From Fibrobacter sp. UWB13 (GTDB lineage: Bacteria; Fibrobacterota; Fibrobacteria; Fibrobacterales; Fibrobacteraceae), in assembly GCF_900177805.1 (NCBI RefSeq), contig NZ_FXAX01000001.1, positions 62,001 through 126,000 on the forward strand: DNA of 64,000 nt. The letters are read 5' to 3'. Every line of letters begins with the position of its first letter. Position 1 is the first letter of the stretch. Made by a program: the position numbers and the translations under genes. The notes beneath the pieces are model-generated. The model was given only the letters and a program-made list of their open reading frames with translations. It made no database searches and was not told the DNA's origin. Positions 31,813-40,368 of the stretch are shown one piece after another.

Positions 31813-34248
31813 CTAGCGGAGAACGATGTCGCCGTTTGCGACGAGCTTGTCGCGAAGCTTGTTGTGAGCCTTGTTGACTTCTTCGTCCGTGAGCGTGCGG
31901 TCCATAGCCTGGTAGGTGAGGCTGTAAACCATGTTCTTCTTGCCGGCTTCAATCTTTTCACCTTCGTAGATGCTCTTGAGAGTAATCTTTGCGAGGTTCT
32001 TCGGGTTGAGAGCCTTGATGCGGGCGAGCACATCTTCGTGAGTCATCGACTTTGCAACTTCGATAGAGATGTCGCGGGTCGAAGGCACTTGGCGGCTGAA
32101 CGGCTGGAACACAATCTTCTTGTGGCTTTCGTGTTCCATCTTGTCCATGTCGGCTTCCATCACGTAAGTCTCGTAGCTGATTTCGTTAGCCTTGAGGCAG
32201 TTCGGGTGGAGTTCGCCCATCGTTCCAAGAACCGTGCCGTTGCAGACGATTTCAGCCTGCTTGCCCGGGTGGAGGAAGAGTTCCGGCTTTGCGGCGGCGC
32301 GGAATTCCACGACGAGACCGAGACGCTTGAAGAAGCTCTGGACAAAGCCCTTGAAGGCGGCAAAGTCAATCTGCTTCGGCTTGTCGTTGAGCGGATCGGT
32401 ATCAAAGTTTCCAGCGATGGTAAGGGCGACGAGGTTGGATTCGTCAAAGCCCGGATCGCGTTCGTCCTTGCGAGCGCGCTTGAACTGTCCCTTGGCAACT
32501 TCGAACAGACGAACAGAACCCGGACGGTTCTTTTCGTTTTCGGCAACAGCCTTGAGCAAATTCGGGAGGAGGCTTGTCGGCACAGCACCGAGTTCTTCGG
32601 AAAGCGGATTCAAGAGGAGAGCCGGCTTGCTGCGACGGTCGTCACTTTCAGGGCCAAAGAGGGCTTCGGTGCGTGCCTTGCTTGTGAAGCGGAGGCTCAA
32701 GCATTCGTGGAGACCCATGGCAGAAAGCGTCTTGCGGATCTTGCGGTTCAAAACTTCGATAGCCGGGAGTTCGTTCGGCTGCATCGTGAACTTCGGCAAG
32801 CTGTACGGAATGTTGTCAAAGCCGATGAGGCGAGCGATTTCTTCGATGAGGTCGACTTCGCGTTCGAGGTCCGGGCGGAAGCTCGGAATCTTGAACGTGA
32901 GAGATTCGGCGTCCTTCTTCACGACTTCGAGAGCGATACCCGTGAGGAACTTTTCAATCTGTTCGGCGGAAACTTCCATGCCGATGACCTTGGCGGCGCG
33001 AGCGACGCGGAGCGTGACCTGGTTGTTTTCCTTCTTGTGGTCTTCGCCGGTGTATTCGACGGAACCCTTGAGGATGCGGCCACCAGCGACTTCCTGGATC
33101 ATGGCGCAAGCGTACTTGCTGTATTCGTCCTGCGTTGCAAAGTCAATTTCGCGTTCGAAGCGGTAGCTGGAGTCCGTAGAAATGCAGAGGCGCTTGGCCT
33201 GCTTGCGGATAACGGTCGGGTTGAACCATGCGCTTTCGAGGAACACGTTCTTAGTAGCGTCGACGATTTCGGATTCGACACCGCCCATCACGCCAGCGAC
33301 GCAAGCCGGACGGTCACCATCGCAAATCACGAGGTCGTTTTCGATGAGTTCGTGTGCGGTGTGGTCGATCGTTTCAATATGCTCGCCCTTGACGGCGCGG
33401 CGGACCTTGATCTTGTTGCCGTGGAGCTGGTCCATGTCAAAGCTGTGGAGCGGCTGACCGACGTCCATCAAGATGAAGTTCGTGATATCGACGACGTTGT
33501 TGATGCTGTTCATGCCGACAGCGTGCAAAAGCTTAGCAAGCCATGCCGGGGACTTTTCAACCTTCACGTCCTTGATGACGCGACCCACATAGCGGGAGCA
33601 ACCGCAGCCCGGAACGACTTCGAGGCTGATAGCAGCGCTTGCGTCTTCGGAATCTTCCTTGAAGTTGTAAGCGAGCGGCTTGAGCGGACGGTTAAACTTG
33701 GCGGCGAGTTCGCGTGCGACACCGCGGTGGCTGAGCGCATCCGGGCGGTTCGGCGTGACGTTCAGTTCGAAGCAGACATCGTACATGCCGAGGCTTACGA
33801 ACGGCGTACCAGCCGGGATGGAATCGTCGAGAACCATGATTCCACCGTGGTCGTCAGAAAGACCGATTTCGTCTTCGGCGCAAATCATGCCGAAGCTTTC
33901 GACACCGCGAATCTTAGATTTCTTCATCTTGAGCTTGGTGCCATCAGGGAGCGGGAGTTCTGCGCCAATCGGGGCGAGCACAACCGTCTGACCTGCTGCG
34001 ACGTTCGGGGCTCCGCAAACAACCTGGATGGTGTTCGTGCCGTCGTTCACGGTAGTGATGTGCAAGTGATCGCTATCCGGGTGCGGATCGCAAGTGAGAA
34101 CCTTTGCAACGAGCAACTTGTCATAGACCTTGCCCGGTTCTTCCATGCCTTCAACTTCGAGACCGATGGAGGTGAGCGCCTTTGCGACATCTTCCGCAGA
34201 TTCCGGAAGGTCAACGTGACGTCTAAGCCAATTCAAAGAAACTTTCAT
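31813..34248 (-). CDS. pheT: Phenylalanine-tRNA ligase beta subunit
   Basis: An 811-residue subunit of the (alpha-beta)2 enzyme that charges tRNA-Phe. Domain order is complete. The B1 start is MKVSLNWLRRHVDLPESAED. The OB-fold tRNA-binding domain is at about 40-150 (KLLVAKVLTCDPHPDSDHLH). B3/B4 follow (ELNVTPNRPDALSHRGVARE and SAWFNPTVIRKQAKRL). B5 is at about 400-475. The catalytic-like core comes next (LSLRFTSKARTEALFG). The C-terminal anticodon-binding FDX-ACB domain is at about 715-811 (PSTRDISIEVAKSMTHEDVL). AAGGG precedes the start. It follows ispD by 47 bases on the same strand. pheS is not in the window. Confidence 0.95.
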   Translation of the reverse strand: MKVSLNWLRRHVDLPESAEDVAKALTSIGLEVEGMEEPGKVYDKLLVAKVLTCDPHPDSDHLHITTVNDGTNTIQVVCGAPNVAAGQTVVLAPIGAELPLPDGTKLKMKKSKIRGVESFGMICAEDEIGLSDDHGGIMVLDDSIPAGTPFVSLGMYDVCFELNVTPNRPDALSHRGVARELAAKFNRPLKPLAYNFKEDSEDASAAISLEVVPGCGCSRYVGRVIKDVKVEKSPAWLAKLLHAVGMNSINNVVDITNFILMDVGQPLHSFDMDQLHGNKIKVRRAVKGEHIETIDHTAHELIENDLVICDGDRPACVAGVMGGVESEIVDATKNVFLESAWFNPTVIRKQAKRLCISTDSSYRFEREIDFATQDEYSKYACAMIQEVAGGRILKGSVEYTGEDHKKENNQVTLRVARAAKVIGMEVSAEQIEKFLTGIALEVVKKDAESLTFKIPSFRPDLEREVDLIEEIARLIGFDNIPYSLPKFTMQPNELPAIEVLNRKIRKTLSAMGLHECLSLRFTSKARTEALFGPESDDRRSKPALLLNPLSEELGAVPTSLLPNLLKAVAENEKNRPGSVRLFEVAKGQFKRARKDERDPGFDESNLVALTIAGNFDTDPLNDKPKQIDFAAFKGFVQSFFKRLGLVVEFRAAAKPELFLHPGKQAEIVCNGTVLGTMGELHPNCLKANEISYETYVMEADMDKMEHESHKKIVFQPFSRQVPSTRDISIEVAKSMTHEDVLARIKALNPKNLAKITLKSIYEGEKIEAGKKNMVYSLTYQAMDRTLTDEEVNKAHNKLRDKLVANGDIVLR

Positions 34249-34295
34249 TTTAATACCCTTTAAATTTTTCGGCGGTAAATATAGAAAAAACGACT

Positions 34296-35030
34296 CTATT
34301 TGCTCGCGCGGTTCACGAAGATTTCGAAGTCTTCGGGGGTGGTGAGCTTGTCGTTTGCAGATTCGCCTTTCACGATATAGACGGGCTCGCCAAAGAATTC
34401 GAGGATGCTTGCTTCGTCGGTCGGCGTGAAGTTCAGCGGTTCCTTTTCGATGCGGGCGTAGAGGCTCTTGAGCAAATCGATGCGGGCCGCTTGTGGAGTC
34501 TGTGCGAGCCAGACCTTATTGCGGTCGATTGTGCTTTCGACGCGGCCATCGCTTGCAATCTTGATGGTATCGATGGCGGGTTTGGCTACAAGGCAACTGC
34601 CTTTGTTGATAAGTGTTTCGCAGACATCGCGGATGATCTTTTCGCTGATGAACGGGCGTGCGACATCGTGGACTAGGACGTATTCAGCGCCGCTAGTGAG
34701 CGCGTTCACTCCGTTTTGCACGGATTGCCAGCGTTCTTTCCCACCAACGACAATCCTTAGTTTGTTTAAAATATTCCCATATCCGGTTCCAAATGCGGGA
34801 CTCAAGCGGCTAAAAATATCTTTTTCAAAGTAGTCTTTCCAATCGGCAGGAACCGCAATAACGACTTCTGCGATTTCATCCATGTTGAGGAAAGTCTCAA
34901 GGCTGTATTGGTAAACAGGCTTATTGCCGAGATTCATCAATTGCTTGGGAATTGTCCCGCCCATGCGCTTGCCAAGACCGCCTGCGGGGAGAACGGCAGC
35001 AAATTTTCCAAAAAGTAATGAATTAGACAT
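34296..35030 (-). CDS. ispD: 2-C-methyl-D-erythritol 4-phosphate cytidylyltransferase
   Basis: A 244-residue enzyme joining MEP and CTP in the non-mevalonate isoprenoid pathway. The nucleotide-binding start is FAAVLPAGGLGKRMGGTIPK, with the conserved Lys of PKQL. VVGGKERWQSVQNG, VLVHDVARPF (metal and substrate Asp), AKPAIDTIK, WLAQTPQAARIDLL and FTPTDEASILEFFG all match IspD. The start ATG 35030 is chosen because residues before it in the longer frame are unlike the family. It may be co-transcribed with pheT. A close relative, TarI, is excluded only by motif similarity. Confidence 0.9.
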   Translation of the reverse strand: MSNSLLFGKFAAVLPAGGLGKRMGGTIPKQLMNLGNKPVYQYSLETFLNMDEIAEVVIAVPADWKDYFEKDIFSRLSPAFGTGYGNILNKLRIVVGGKERWQSVQNGVNALTSGAEYVLVHDVARPFISEKIIRDVCETLINKGSCLVAKPAIDTIKIASDGRVESTIDRNKVWLAQTPQAARIDLLKSLYARIEKEPLNFTPTDEASILEFFGEPVYIVKGESANDKLTTPEDFEIFVNRASK

Positions 35031-35151
35031 ATTTATAAAATAGAAATATTTGTGATGTAAGTCACCGTGTTTAAAAAGTAAGAAGTAAAAAGTTTTTTGA
35101 ATGATGAGAAAGTTTTTACCTTTGGCATCGAGTGTGTATATGGGAGACAAA

Positions 35152-35487
35152 ATGGACTTTAGTGAATTGAAACCTCGCAACCGAACTCAAATGGCAATCG
35201 TTGCTTGCTTGGGCGGATTTGTCGGGGCGCATAACTTCTTGCTTGCTAATAGTGTTTCGGGAAGCATTAAAATTTATTTGACCCTTGTTGCTATTATTGC
35301 TCCGCATCATGTAGGCTTGAGCTTGGCTGCTGTAAACCTTGCGTGGGTTTTGTTTGATTTATGGCAAATCTGTTTTGTAAGTACGCTACCTGAAATCCGT
35401 TTGGAAGGTAGCCGTAAAAAGGCAGCCCTTTTTGTATTTACCTATATGGCTTTTGCGGCAACGCTTGCTGTTATCTGCCTCAGATAG
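35152..35487 (+). CDS. TM2-like membrane protein (111 residues)
   Basis: ATG 35152 is preceded by GGGAGA. Residues about 12-70 resemble the TM2 domain: RTQMAIVACLGGFVGAHNFL, then KIYLTLVAII, LAWVLFDLWQI. The typical features are a charged start, the G-G-x-G-x-H pattern and a D in the second helix. A third helix lies at the C-terminus (ALFVFTYMAFAATLAVI). Such proteins sit in the inner membrane; the function is unknown. A strong terminator follows. Confidence 0.65.
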   Translation: MDFSELKPRNRTQMAIVACLGGFVGAHNFLLANSVSGSIKIYLTLVAIIAPHHVGLSLAAVNLAWVLFDLWQICFVSTLPEIRLEGSRKKAALFVFTYMAFAATLAVICLR

Positions 35488-35502
35488 ATCCTTGTAAAAC
35501 GT

Positions 35503-35542
35503 AAAACCCCTGCACTTTCTTTCAAGTGCAGGGGAGGGGTCT
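35503..35542 (+). terminator. Terminator after the TM2-like gene
   Basis: Perfect 11-bp stem CCCCTGCACTT (35507-35517) / AAGTGCAGGGG (35524-35534), then GGGGTCTTTTT. Confidence 0.85.
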
Positions 35543-35564
35543 TTTTGAGGAGATGTTTTATGAA

Positions 35565-36551
35565 TTAGAAAGCGAAGAAAATTCCGATATGAGGGGTGAG
35601 ATTAATTCCCGAGAATATGTATTTCATCTGGGTGACTTTTGATGTCTTGGAAATCTCTCTAGAATAGCCGCCTATACCAAAAGCGTTCGTGGTAACATCA
35701 ATGCCCGCAAGAATTCCTGCCGATTCAAAAAATTGATACCCGAGGGTAAAATCACCACCAATTATTGCATCTACGAATACGGTAAAGGGGTTGATTTTCT
35801 TATCGTCTACAGTGATTCTACCGTTGAGCATTTTTAAGTTAACTCCACCAATGAGGTAGAATGCTACGATAAAATCGTTTGATATAGGCGCAAAACCTAA
35901 GCCAGACTTCATATTGAGATCGATACCGTTAAATCTGATTTTCCCATCAAAATATTTGTCGTTTAGTTTGCCTGTAACAAACCCGGCGCCAAGGTCGAGT
36001 AATGTCGAAAAGCCGTTTTCCTGCATTTTATAGCGAGTCCAGTGGAACTGGAAACTTAAAGAATTCCATTCATGCTTTTGGGATTTGATTTCCCATTTCT
36101 CAGATTCGATAGGAAGATAGAAGTTGTAGCTTTGGAGAGTTTTGTTTGTACGGAATTTGCTCTTCGAGGCTGGAGAACTTGCGTTCGTCGAATCTTTTGT
36201 GGCAACGTCCACTTTTTCTTCCTGTGTCGCCTGTCTTTCGGTAACTTGGACTTTGGAAGAGTCAGCCACGTTTATGATTTCGGCTTTTGGTTCTTCAATA
36301 GGTGCCTTAATTTCAACAGAATCCTTAATAATAGGTTCCTTAATAGAATCCTTAACGGATTCCTTAATGCTTGAGACCGTGTCCACTTTGGGTGTAACTA
36401 TGTAACTGGATGCGTTGTCATCGAAATCTGGGACTATTGGGAGCAACTGGGGATGGATCGTTGCTGAGTCTTTAACAGCGCTATTTTGTGCAAACAACGC
36501 CGTACTACACACAATAGCGACCCCCACTATTTTGGAAAGCGTAGTAAACAT
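35565..36551 (-). CDS. Putative outer-membrane beta-barrel protein with charged repeat linker
   Basis: A 328-residue protein. It has a signal peptide (LSKIVGVAIVCSTALFA) and then an unusual linker (about 50-130) of Ile/Lys/Asp/Ser/Glu repeats such as SIKESVKDSIKEPIIKDSVE. The C-terminal 190 residues are alternating strands (SLSFQFHWTRYKMQENGF, LLDLGAGFVTGKL, FIVAFYLIGGVNLKML, FTLGYQFFESAGILAGI) and end in Phe (HIGIFFAF), as in outer-membrane barrels recognised by BamA. The ribosome site AGGGGAG is strong. No specific family was recognised. The linker might span the periplasm. Confidence 0.6.
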   Translation of the reverse strand: MFTTLSKIVGVAIVCSTALFAQNSAVKDSATIHPQLLPIVPDFDDNASSYIVTPKVDTVSSIKESVKDSIKEPIIKDSVEIKAPIEEPKAEIINVADSSKVQVTERQATQEEKVDVATKDSTNASSPASKSKFRTNKTLQSYNFYLPIESEKWEIKSQKHEWNSLSFQFHWTRYKMQENGFSTLLDLGAGFVTGKLNDKYFDGKIRFNGIDLNMKSGLGFAPISNDFIVAFYLIGGVNLKMLNGRITVDDKKINPFTVFVDAIIGGDFTLGYQFFESAGILAGIDVTTNAFGIGGYSREISKTSKVTQMKYIFSGINLTPHIGIFFAF

Positions 36552-36754
36552 GTTTCTCCCCTTTGCTGAAAACGAGGTTTATCATTGCTCCGTCTCTAAA
36601 TATATTTCGATACTTACGAAAAACTTAAGAAAAGTTTATAGCTATATTCCAAGATAGAATGATTGAACCAAAATTATGTAAAACTTGACGGATTTCTATA
36701 AATAGATTACTTTTTGTGCAGTAAAACAGATGTTCACTACAAGGCGGTGCGCGT

Positions 36755-39166
36755 ATGGAAAAAAGCCCGAAAAGCGAAAATGTTGAAAACTCCCTCGAAT
36801 GGGAGCGTTCCCGCCTGGACAAGGAGCAGCTTGAGGCGGTTGAGACAACTGAGGGCTACGTGCGCGTGGTGGCTGGGGCGGGGTCGGGTAAAACTCGGAC
36901 GCTCACGCACCGCTATCTGTATCTCGTGAAGGAAATGGGCATTTCGCCTGCGAATATTCTCTGCGTGACGTTCACGAACAAGGCTGCTGCCGAAATGAAA
37001 AAGCGCATCCGCTCGATTCTGGGCGGTGACGATAGCGGCTACATTTCGACGTTCCACGGCTTTTGCGTGCAGTTCTTGCGCGAAGAAATCCACGTGCTGA
37101 ATTACCCGAAGGAATTCATGATTCTGGACGAGGACGACCAGAAGTCGCTTTTGCGCAAGGCGTATGCGGATTTGGGGTTCTCGCTCAAGGATTTGAAAAT
37201 TAGCAGTGTCCTTGATTTTGTGGGTGGCCGCAAGGCGAATGATATTAATTATGTGTCGCTGTTTGCTGAACACTTGGCGGATGAGGAGAATGTATCGGCT
37301 GCCGGGAATGCGCCGGCGGTTGAAAACGAGAAGCGCGAGCATCTGGTAGAGCTTGCGGACGAGGCTCCGGACAAGTGGATGGCGGTTTATTACCGCTATC
37401 TGTACGAGCAAAAGAAAAATTACGCGCTCGATTTTGACGATTTGATTCTGGTGACGCTATATATTTTGGAGAATTTTCCGGAAAAGCTCGACAAGTGGCG
37501 CAAGCGCATGATGTACGTGATGGTCGATGAATACCAAGATATTGACGGACAACAGTACCGCTTGGCGGATTTGCTTTCGAGTTACCACAAGAACCTGTTT
37601 GTGGTGGGCGATCCGGACCAGACGATTTATGGCTGGCGCGGTGCCGATATCAATCGAATTTTGGAATTTGACCAGTTCCATAAAGGCACGAAGACGATTC
37701 TGTTGCAGAACAATTACCGCTCGACGCCGAGCATTTTGAAGGTGCCGGATGCGGTCATCAAGAACAACAAGTACCGAATCGAGAAAGTCTTGAGACCGGT
37801 CCGTGCGGGTGGCAAGACGCCTGTGTTTTACCATGCAAAAAATACTCGCGAAGAAGCGAAATGGATTGTAGAACGCATCCAGAATGCGGTACAGAATTCT
37901 GTGAAAAATGGCGCGGGTGGTGTGCATTACAAGGATATTGCGGTTTTGTACCGTATGCATTCGCAGTCGCGCTCTGTCGAAGAGGCTCTGATGTCGGAGT
38001 CTATCCCTTACAAGGTCTATAGCGGGGTTGGCTTTTACCAGCGCAAGGAAATCAAGGATATCATTTGCTATTTGCGAATGCTCGTGTATGCCGACGACTT
38101 GTCGTTTATCCGGACGGTGAATACGCCCAAGCGCCAGTTCGGGCCGAAGAAAATGGCAATTTTGCAGGCTTTTGCTGATACGCGCAAGGTCGGGCTTTAC
38201 GAGGCTCTGCTTGAAATTGTGTATGAGGCGGGGCGCTTGAACGATGTGGCGCCTGATGTTACGACGCAGGCGGAACTTTCGTCGGTTGGCAATGACCATC
38301 GGAAAATTGATTTTGACTGCAAGGAATTCTTGTCGAGAAGCAACGTCGTTGAATACGTGAAGTTGATTGAAAAGTACCGTTCGCGTTATAAGGATATGCG
38401 CGTCTCGGAATTGCTTTCGAAGATGCTTCGCGAGACGAAGTACGAGGAAATGCTTCGCCTAGATGGTGATGAAGACCGCTTGGACAATCTCGCAGAACTC
38501 AAGCAGGGAATTCTCGAATTTGAGAATTACTACGAAGAAGATGCTTCGCTGGATGAGTATTTGCAAAACATCGTGCTGTTCACGAATGCCGATGAAGATT
38601 CGCAGGAAAAGGACCGTGTGCAGCTCATGACGATCCACAATGCGAAGGGCTTGGAATTTCCGTACGTTTTTGTGTGCGGCTTGAATGAAGGCTTTTTCCC
38701 GGTGAAGCGTGTGCAGAACAAGATTCAGCTCGAAGAAGAGCGCAGGCTTGCGTATGTGGCGTTCACGCGTGCTGAAAATGTGCTTTGCCTGAGCGATGCC
38801 GAGGATGGCGTGGCGGGCGAGAGCGGGTCACGCTATCCGTCGAGATTCTTGCTCGAGATGGACATGGGCGAGCTTGATGTGGCGCGTGGATTCTCGGACG
38901 ATTTGCTTTTGGCGGCACGGGCTTTTATTGCAGAAGCGGACCGCAATCGCGATTTGATGGGCGATTTTGATGAAGACGAGAGTCTTGGCGCGGTAAAGAA
39001 AGCGCCTACGGCAGAATTTGCGGTAGGCGATCGTGTGGTACACAAGATTTTTGGAATCGGGACCGTCAGCGGTGTCGATAAAAAGAATTTCTGCTACGAA
39101 ATTACTTTTGACAAGTTCGCGACTCCGCGCTCGATTCAGTTCGATTTCCCGCTATCGAAAGTGTAG
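36755..39166 (+). CDS. UvrD/PcrA-like superfamily 1 DNA helicase
   Basis: An 803-residue ATP-dependent 3'-5' helicase for repair and replication restart. All SF1A motifs are seen: the Q-motif region LDKEQLEAVE, Walker A AGAGSGKTRTLTHR, TFTNKAAAEMKKRI, TFHGFCVQFLRE, Walker B MVDEYQDI, VGDPDQTIYGWRGAD, QNNYRST, LMTIHNAKGLEFPYVF and RRLAYVAFTRAE. The C-terminus (VGDRVVHKIFGIGTVSGVDK) is the PcrA-type Tudor-like tail. It is longer than UvrD by about 80 residues, with an insertion around 175-215. The gene stands alone on its strand. Whether it is the uvrD, rep or pcrA equivalent cannot be decided from one copy. Confidence 0.92.
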   Translation: MEKSPKSENVENSLEWERSRLDKEQLEAVETTEGYVRVVAGAGSGKTRTLTHRYLYLVKEMGISPANILCVTFTNKAAAEMKKRIRSILGGDDSGYISTFHGFCVQFLREEIHVLNYPKEFMILDEDDQKSLLRKAYADLGFSLKDLKISSVLDFVGGRKANDINYVSLFAEHLADEENVSAAGNAPAVENEKREHLVELADEAPDKWMAVYYRYLYEQKKNYALDFDDLILVTLYILENFPEKLDKWRKRMMYVMVDEYQDIDGQQYRLADLLSSYHKNLFVVGDPDQTIYGWRGADINRILEFDQFHKGTKTILLQNNYRSTPSILKVPDAVIKNNKYRIEKVLRPVRAGGKTPVFYHAKNTREEAKWIVERIQNAVQNSVKNGAGGVHYKDIAVLYRMHSQSRSVEEALMSESIPYKVYSGVGFYQRKEIKDIICYLRMLVYADDLSFIRTVNTPKRQFGPKKMAILQAFADTRKVGLYEALLEIVYEAGRLNDVAPDVTTQAELSSVGNDHRKIDFDCKEFLSRSNVVEYVKLIEKYRSRYKDMRVSELLSKMLRETKYEEMLRLDGDEDRLDNLAELKQGILEFENYYEEDASLDEYLQNIVLFTNADEDSQEKDRVQLMTIHNAKGLEFPYVFVCGLNEGFFPVKRVQNKIQLEEERRLAYVAFTRAENVLCLSDAEDGVAGESGSRYPSRFLLEMDMGELDVARGFSDDLLLAARAFIAEADRNRDLMGDFDEDESLGAVKKAPTAEFAVGDRVVHKIFGIGTVSGVDKKNFCYEITFDKFATPRSIQFDFPLSKV

Positions 39167-39175
39167 AGGATAAAT

Positions 39176-39212
39176 GTCGGCCCCGTAACAAGTACGGGGT
39201 GACAGGCATCGC
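39176..39212. repeat. Short palindromic repeat (CCCCGTA...TACGGGG)
   Basis: Inverted repeat 39181-39187 / 39193-39199 between converging genes, followed by GTGACA. It may also act as a weak terminator. Confidence 0.45.
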
Positions 39213-39216
39213 CATT

Positions 39217-40347
39217 TTATCGTCTGCTTCTTTGGAAGTTGTTTTCAGGACGCTCGTAACGCATCGGCTTGAGCTGCTTGATGACATCGCGGAGTTCCTT
39301 GGGGAGTGGGCAATCGAAAACTTTGTGTTCTCCTTGCCAATCGAATTCCAGGCGGCAGCTGTGCAAGAATAAGCGGTTCAGTCCGAACTGCTTTTTGACT
39401 TCGCGGTTGAGCGCGAAGTCGCCGTAACGCGTATCGCCGAGAAGCGGATGCCCGATGCTTGCGAAGTGGGCGCGAATCTGGTGCATGCGGCCTGTTTCGA
39501 GCTTGATTTTCACAAGATCGTAGCCTTCGTAATGCTGCTTGACGCGGTAATGCGTGATGGCTTTCTGCGCGTTTTCGTCATCTTGGCCGACGAGCATTTT
39601 GCTGCCCTTAGCGCTGTCTGTGCGCAGGAGCGATTCGCTGATGGTGCCGCGGTCTTTCTTGAGGTTGCCTTTGACGAGTGCAAAGTAGAACTTGTCTACG
39701 ACATGTTCGCGAATCATGCGGGTGAAGTCGCGGAGCGTGTCGCCGTGGAGAGCTGCAATGATGAGGCCGGAAGTTTCTTGGTCGAGGCGGTGGGCGATGG
39801 TCGGCTTGAAATCGAGACCTTCGTTACGTCCCCATTCCCAGAGGTATTCCACGAGGCTTTCGCCTGGGCGTGTGCCGCTGCCCGGCTGGCTGGCGAGTCC
39901 CGAGGGCTTGTTCACAATCACGTAATCTTCGGTTTGCACGACGAGGTCGAGCTCGTGAGCGCCCCAGTGCGCCTGCTTTTCGGCACCTGTGAGGTGGCGG
40001 CCCCAGGTGGACTTGTTCTTGGCGAAACCTGTTGCGCTTTTGGCATCGGGGCGTTGCGGGGTGTCCCCGCTCGAAGGGGTAGCGGGAGCCGCTTCGGCGG
40101 CGGAAGCGAGGGGAAGGCTTTCCCCCTTTTTGTCGTCTTCGCTTACGGATTTGAAGTTCTCGTAAATGTTGACCACGTCGCCTTCGACGAGCATCTGGTT
40201 AGCCTTGCCGACAACGCCGTTTACACGGACTTTCTTTTTGCGGATGACAGCGAAGAACACCGAGAGCGATTCTTCGGGGAATGCCTTGCGGAGGAAACGG
40301 TCAAGGCGCATGTTTGCAAAATTGCGATCGATAGTACGTGTAATCAT
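39217..40347 (-). CDS. RluA-family 23S rRNA pseudouridine synthase
   Basis: A 376-residue protein. The N-terminal S4 RNA-binding domain is at about 12-65 (MRLDRFLRKAFPEESLSVFF, KKVRVNG). The catalytic domain has YVIVNKPSGLASQPGSG, the active-site Asp in IAHRLDQETSGLII, and LETGRMHQIRAHFASIGHPL then GDTRYG. These match RluC/RluD enzymes. Between the S4 and catalytic parts lie about 55 extra residues rich in Ala, Ser and Pro (AAEAAPATPSSGDTPQRPDA). They are partly encoded by a GC-rich inverted sequence at 40051-40090. Whether it modifies the RluC or RluD sites cannot be told. Confidence 0.88.
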   Translation of the reverse strand: MITRTIDRNFANMRLDRFLRKAFPEESLSVFFAVIRKKKVRVNGVVGKANQMLVEGDVVNIYENFKSVSEDDKKGESLPLASAAEAAPATPSSGDTPQRPDAKSATGFAKNKSTWGRHLTGAEKQAHWGAHELDLVVQTEDYVIVNKPSGLASQPGSGTRPGESLVEYLWEWGRNEGLDFKPTIAHRLDQETSGLIIAALHGDTLRDFTRMIREHVVDKFYFALVKGNLKKDRGTISESLLRTDSAKGSKMLVGQDDENAQKAITHYRVKQHYEGYDLVKIKLETGRMHQIRAHFASIGHPLLGDTRYGDFALNREVKKQFGLNRLFLHSCRLEFDWQGEHKVFDCPLPKELRDVIKQLKPMRYERPENNFQRSRR

Positions 40348-40368
40348 TTTTAGTTACTAGTTAATGGT

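Noticed and set aside
31798..34263. 821-codon open frame on the plus strand opposite pheT
   Set aside because: It mirrors pheT almost exactly; the translation is rich in His, Phe, Val and Asp without any family motif, while the minus strand has a full, conserved PheT.
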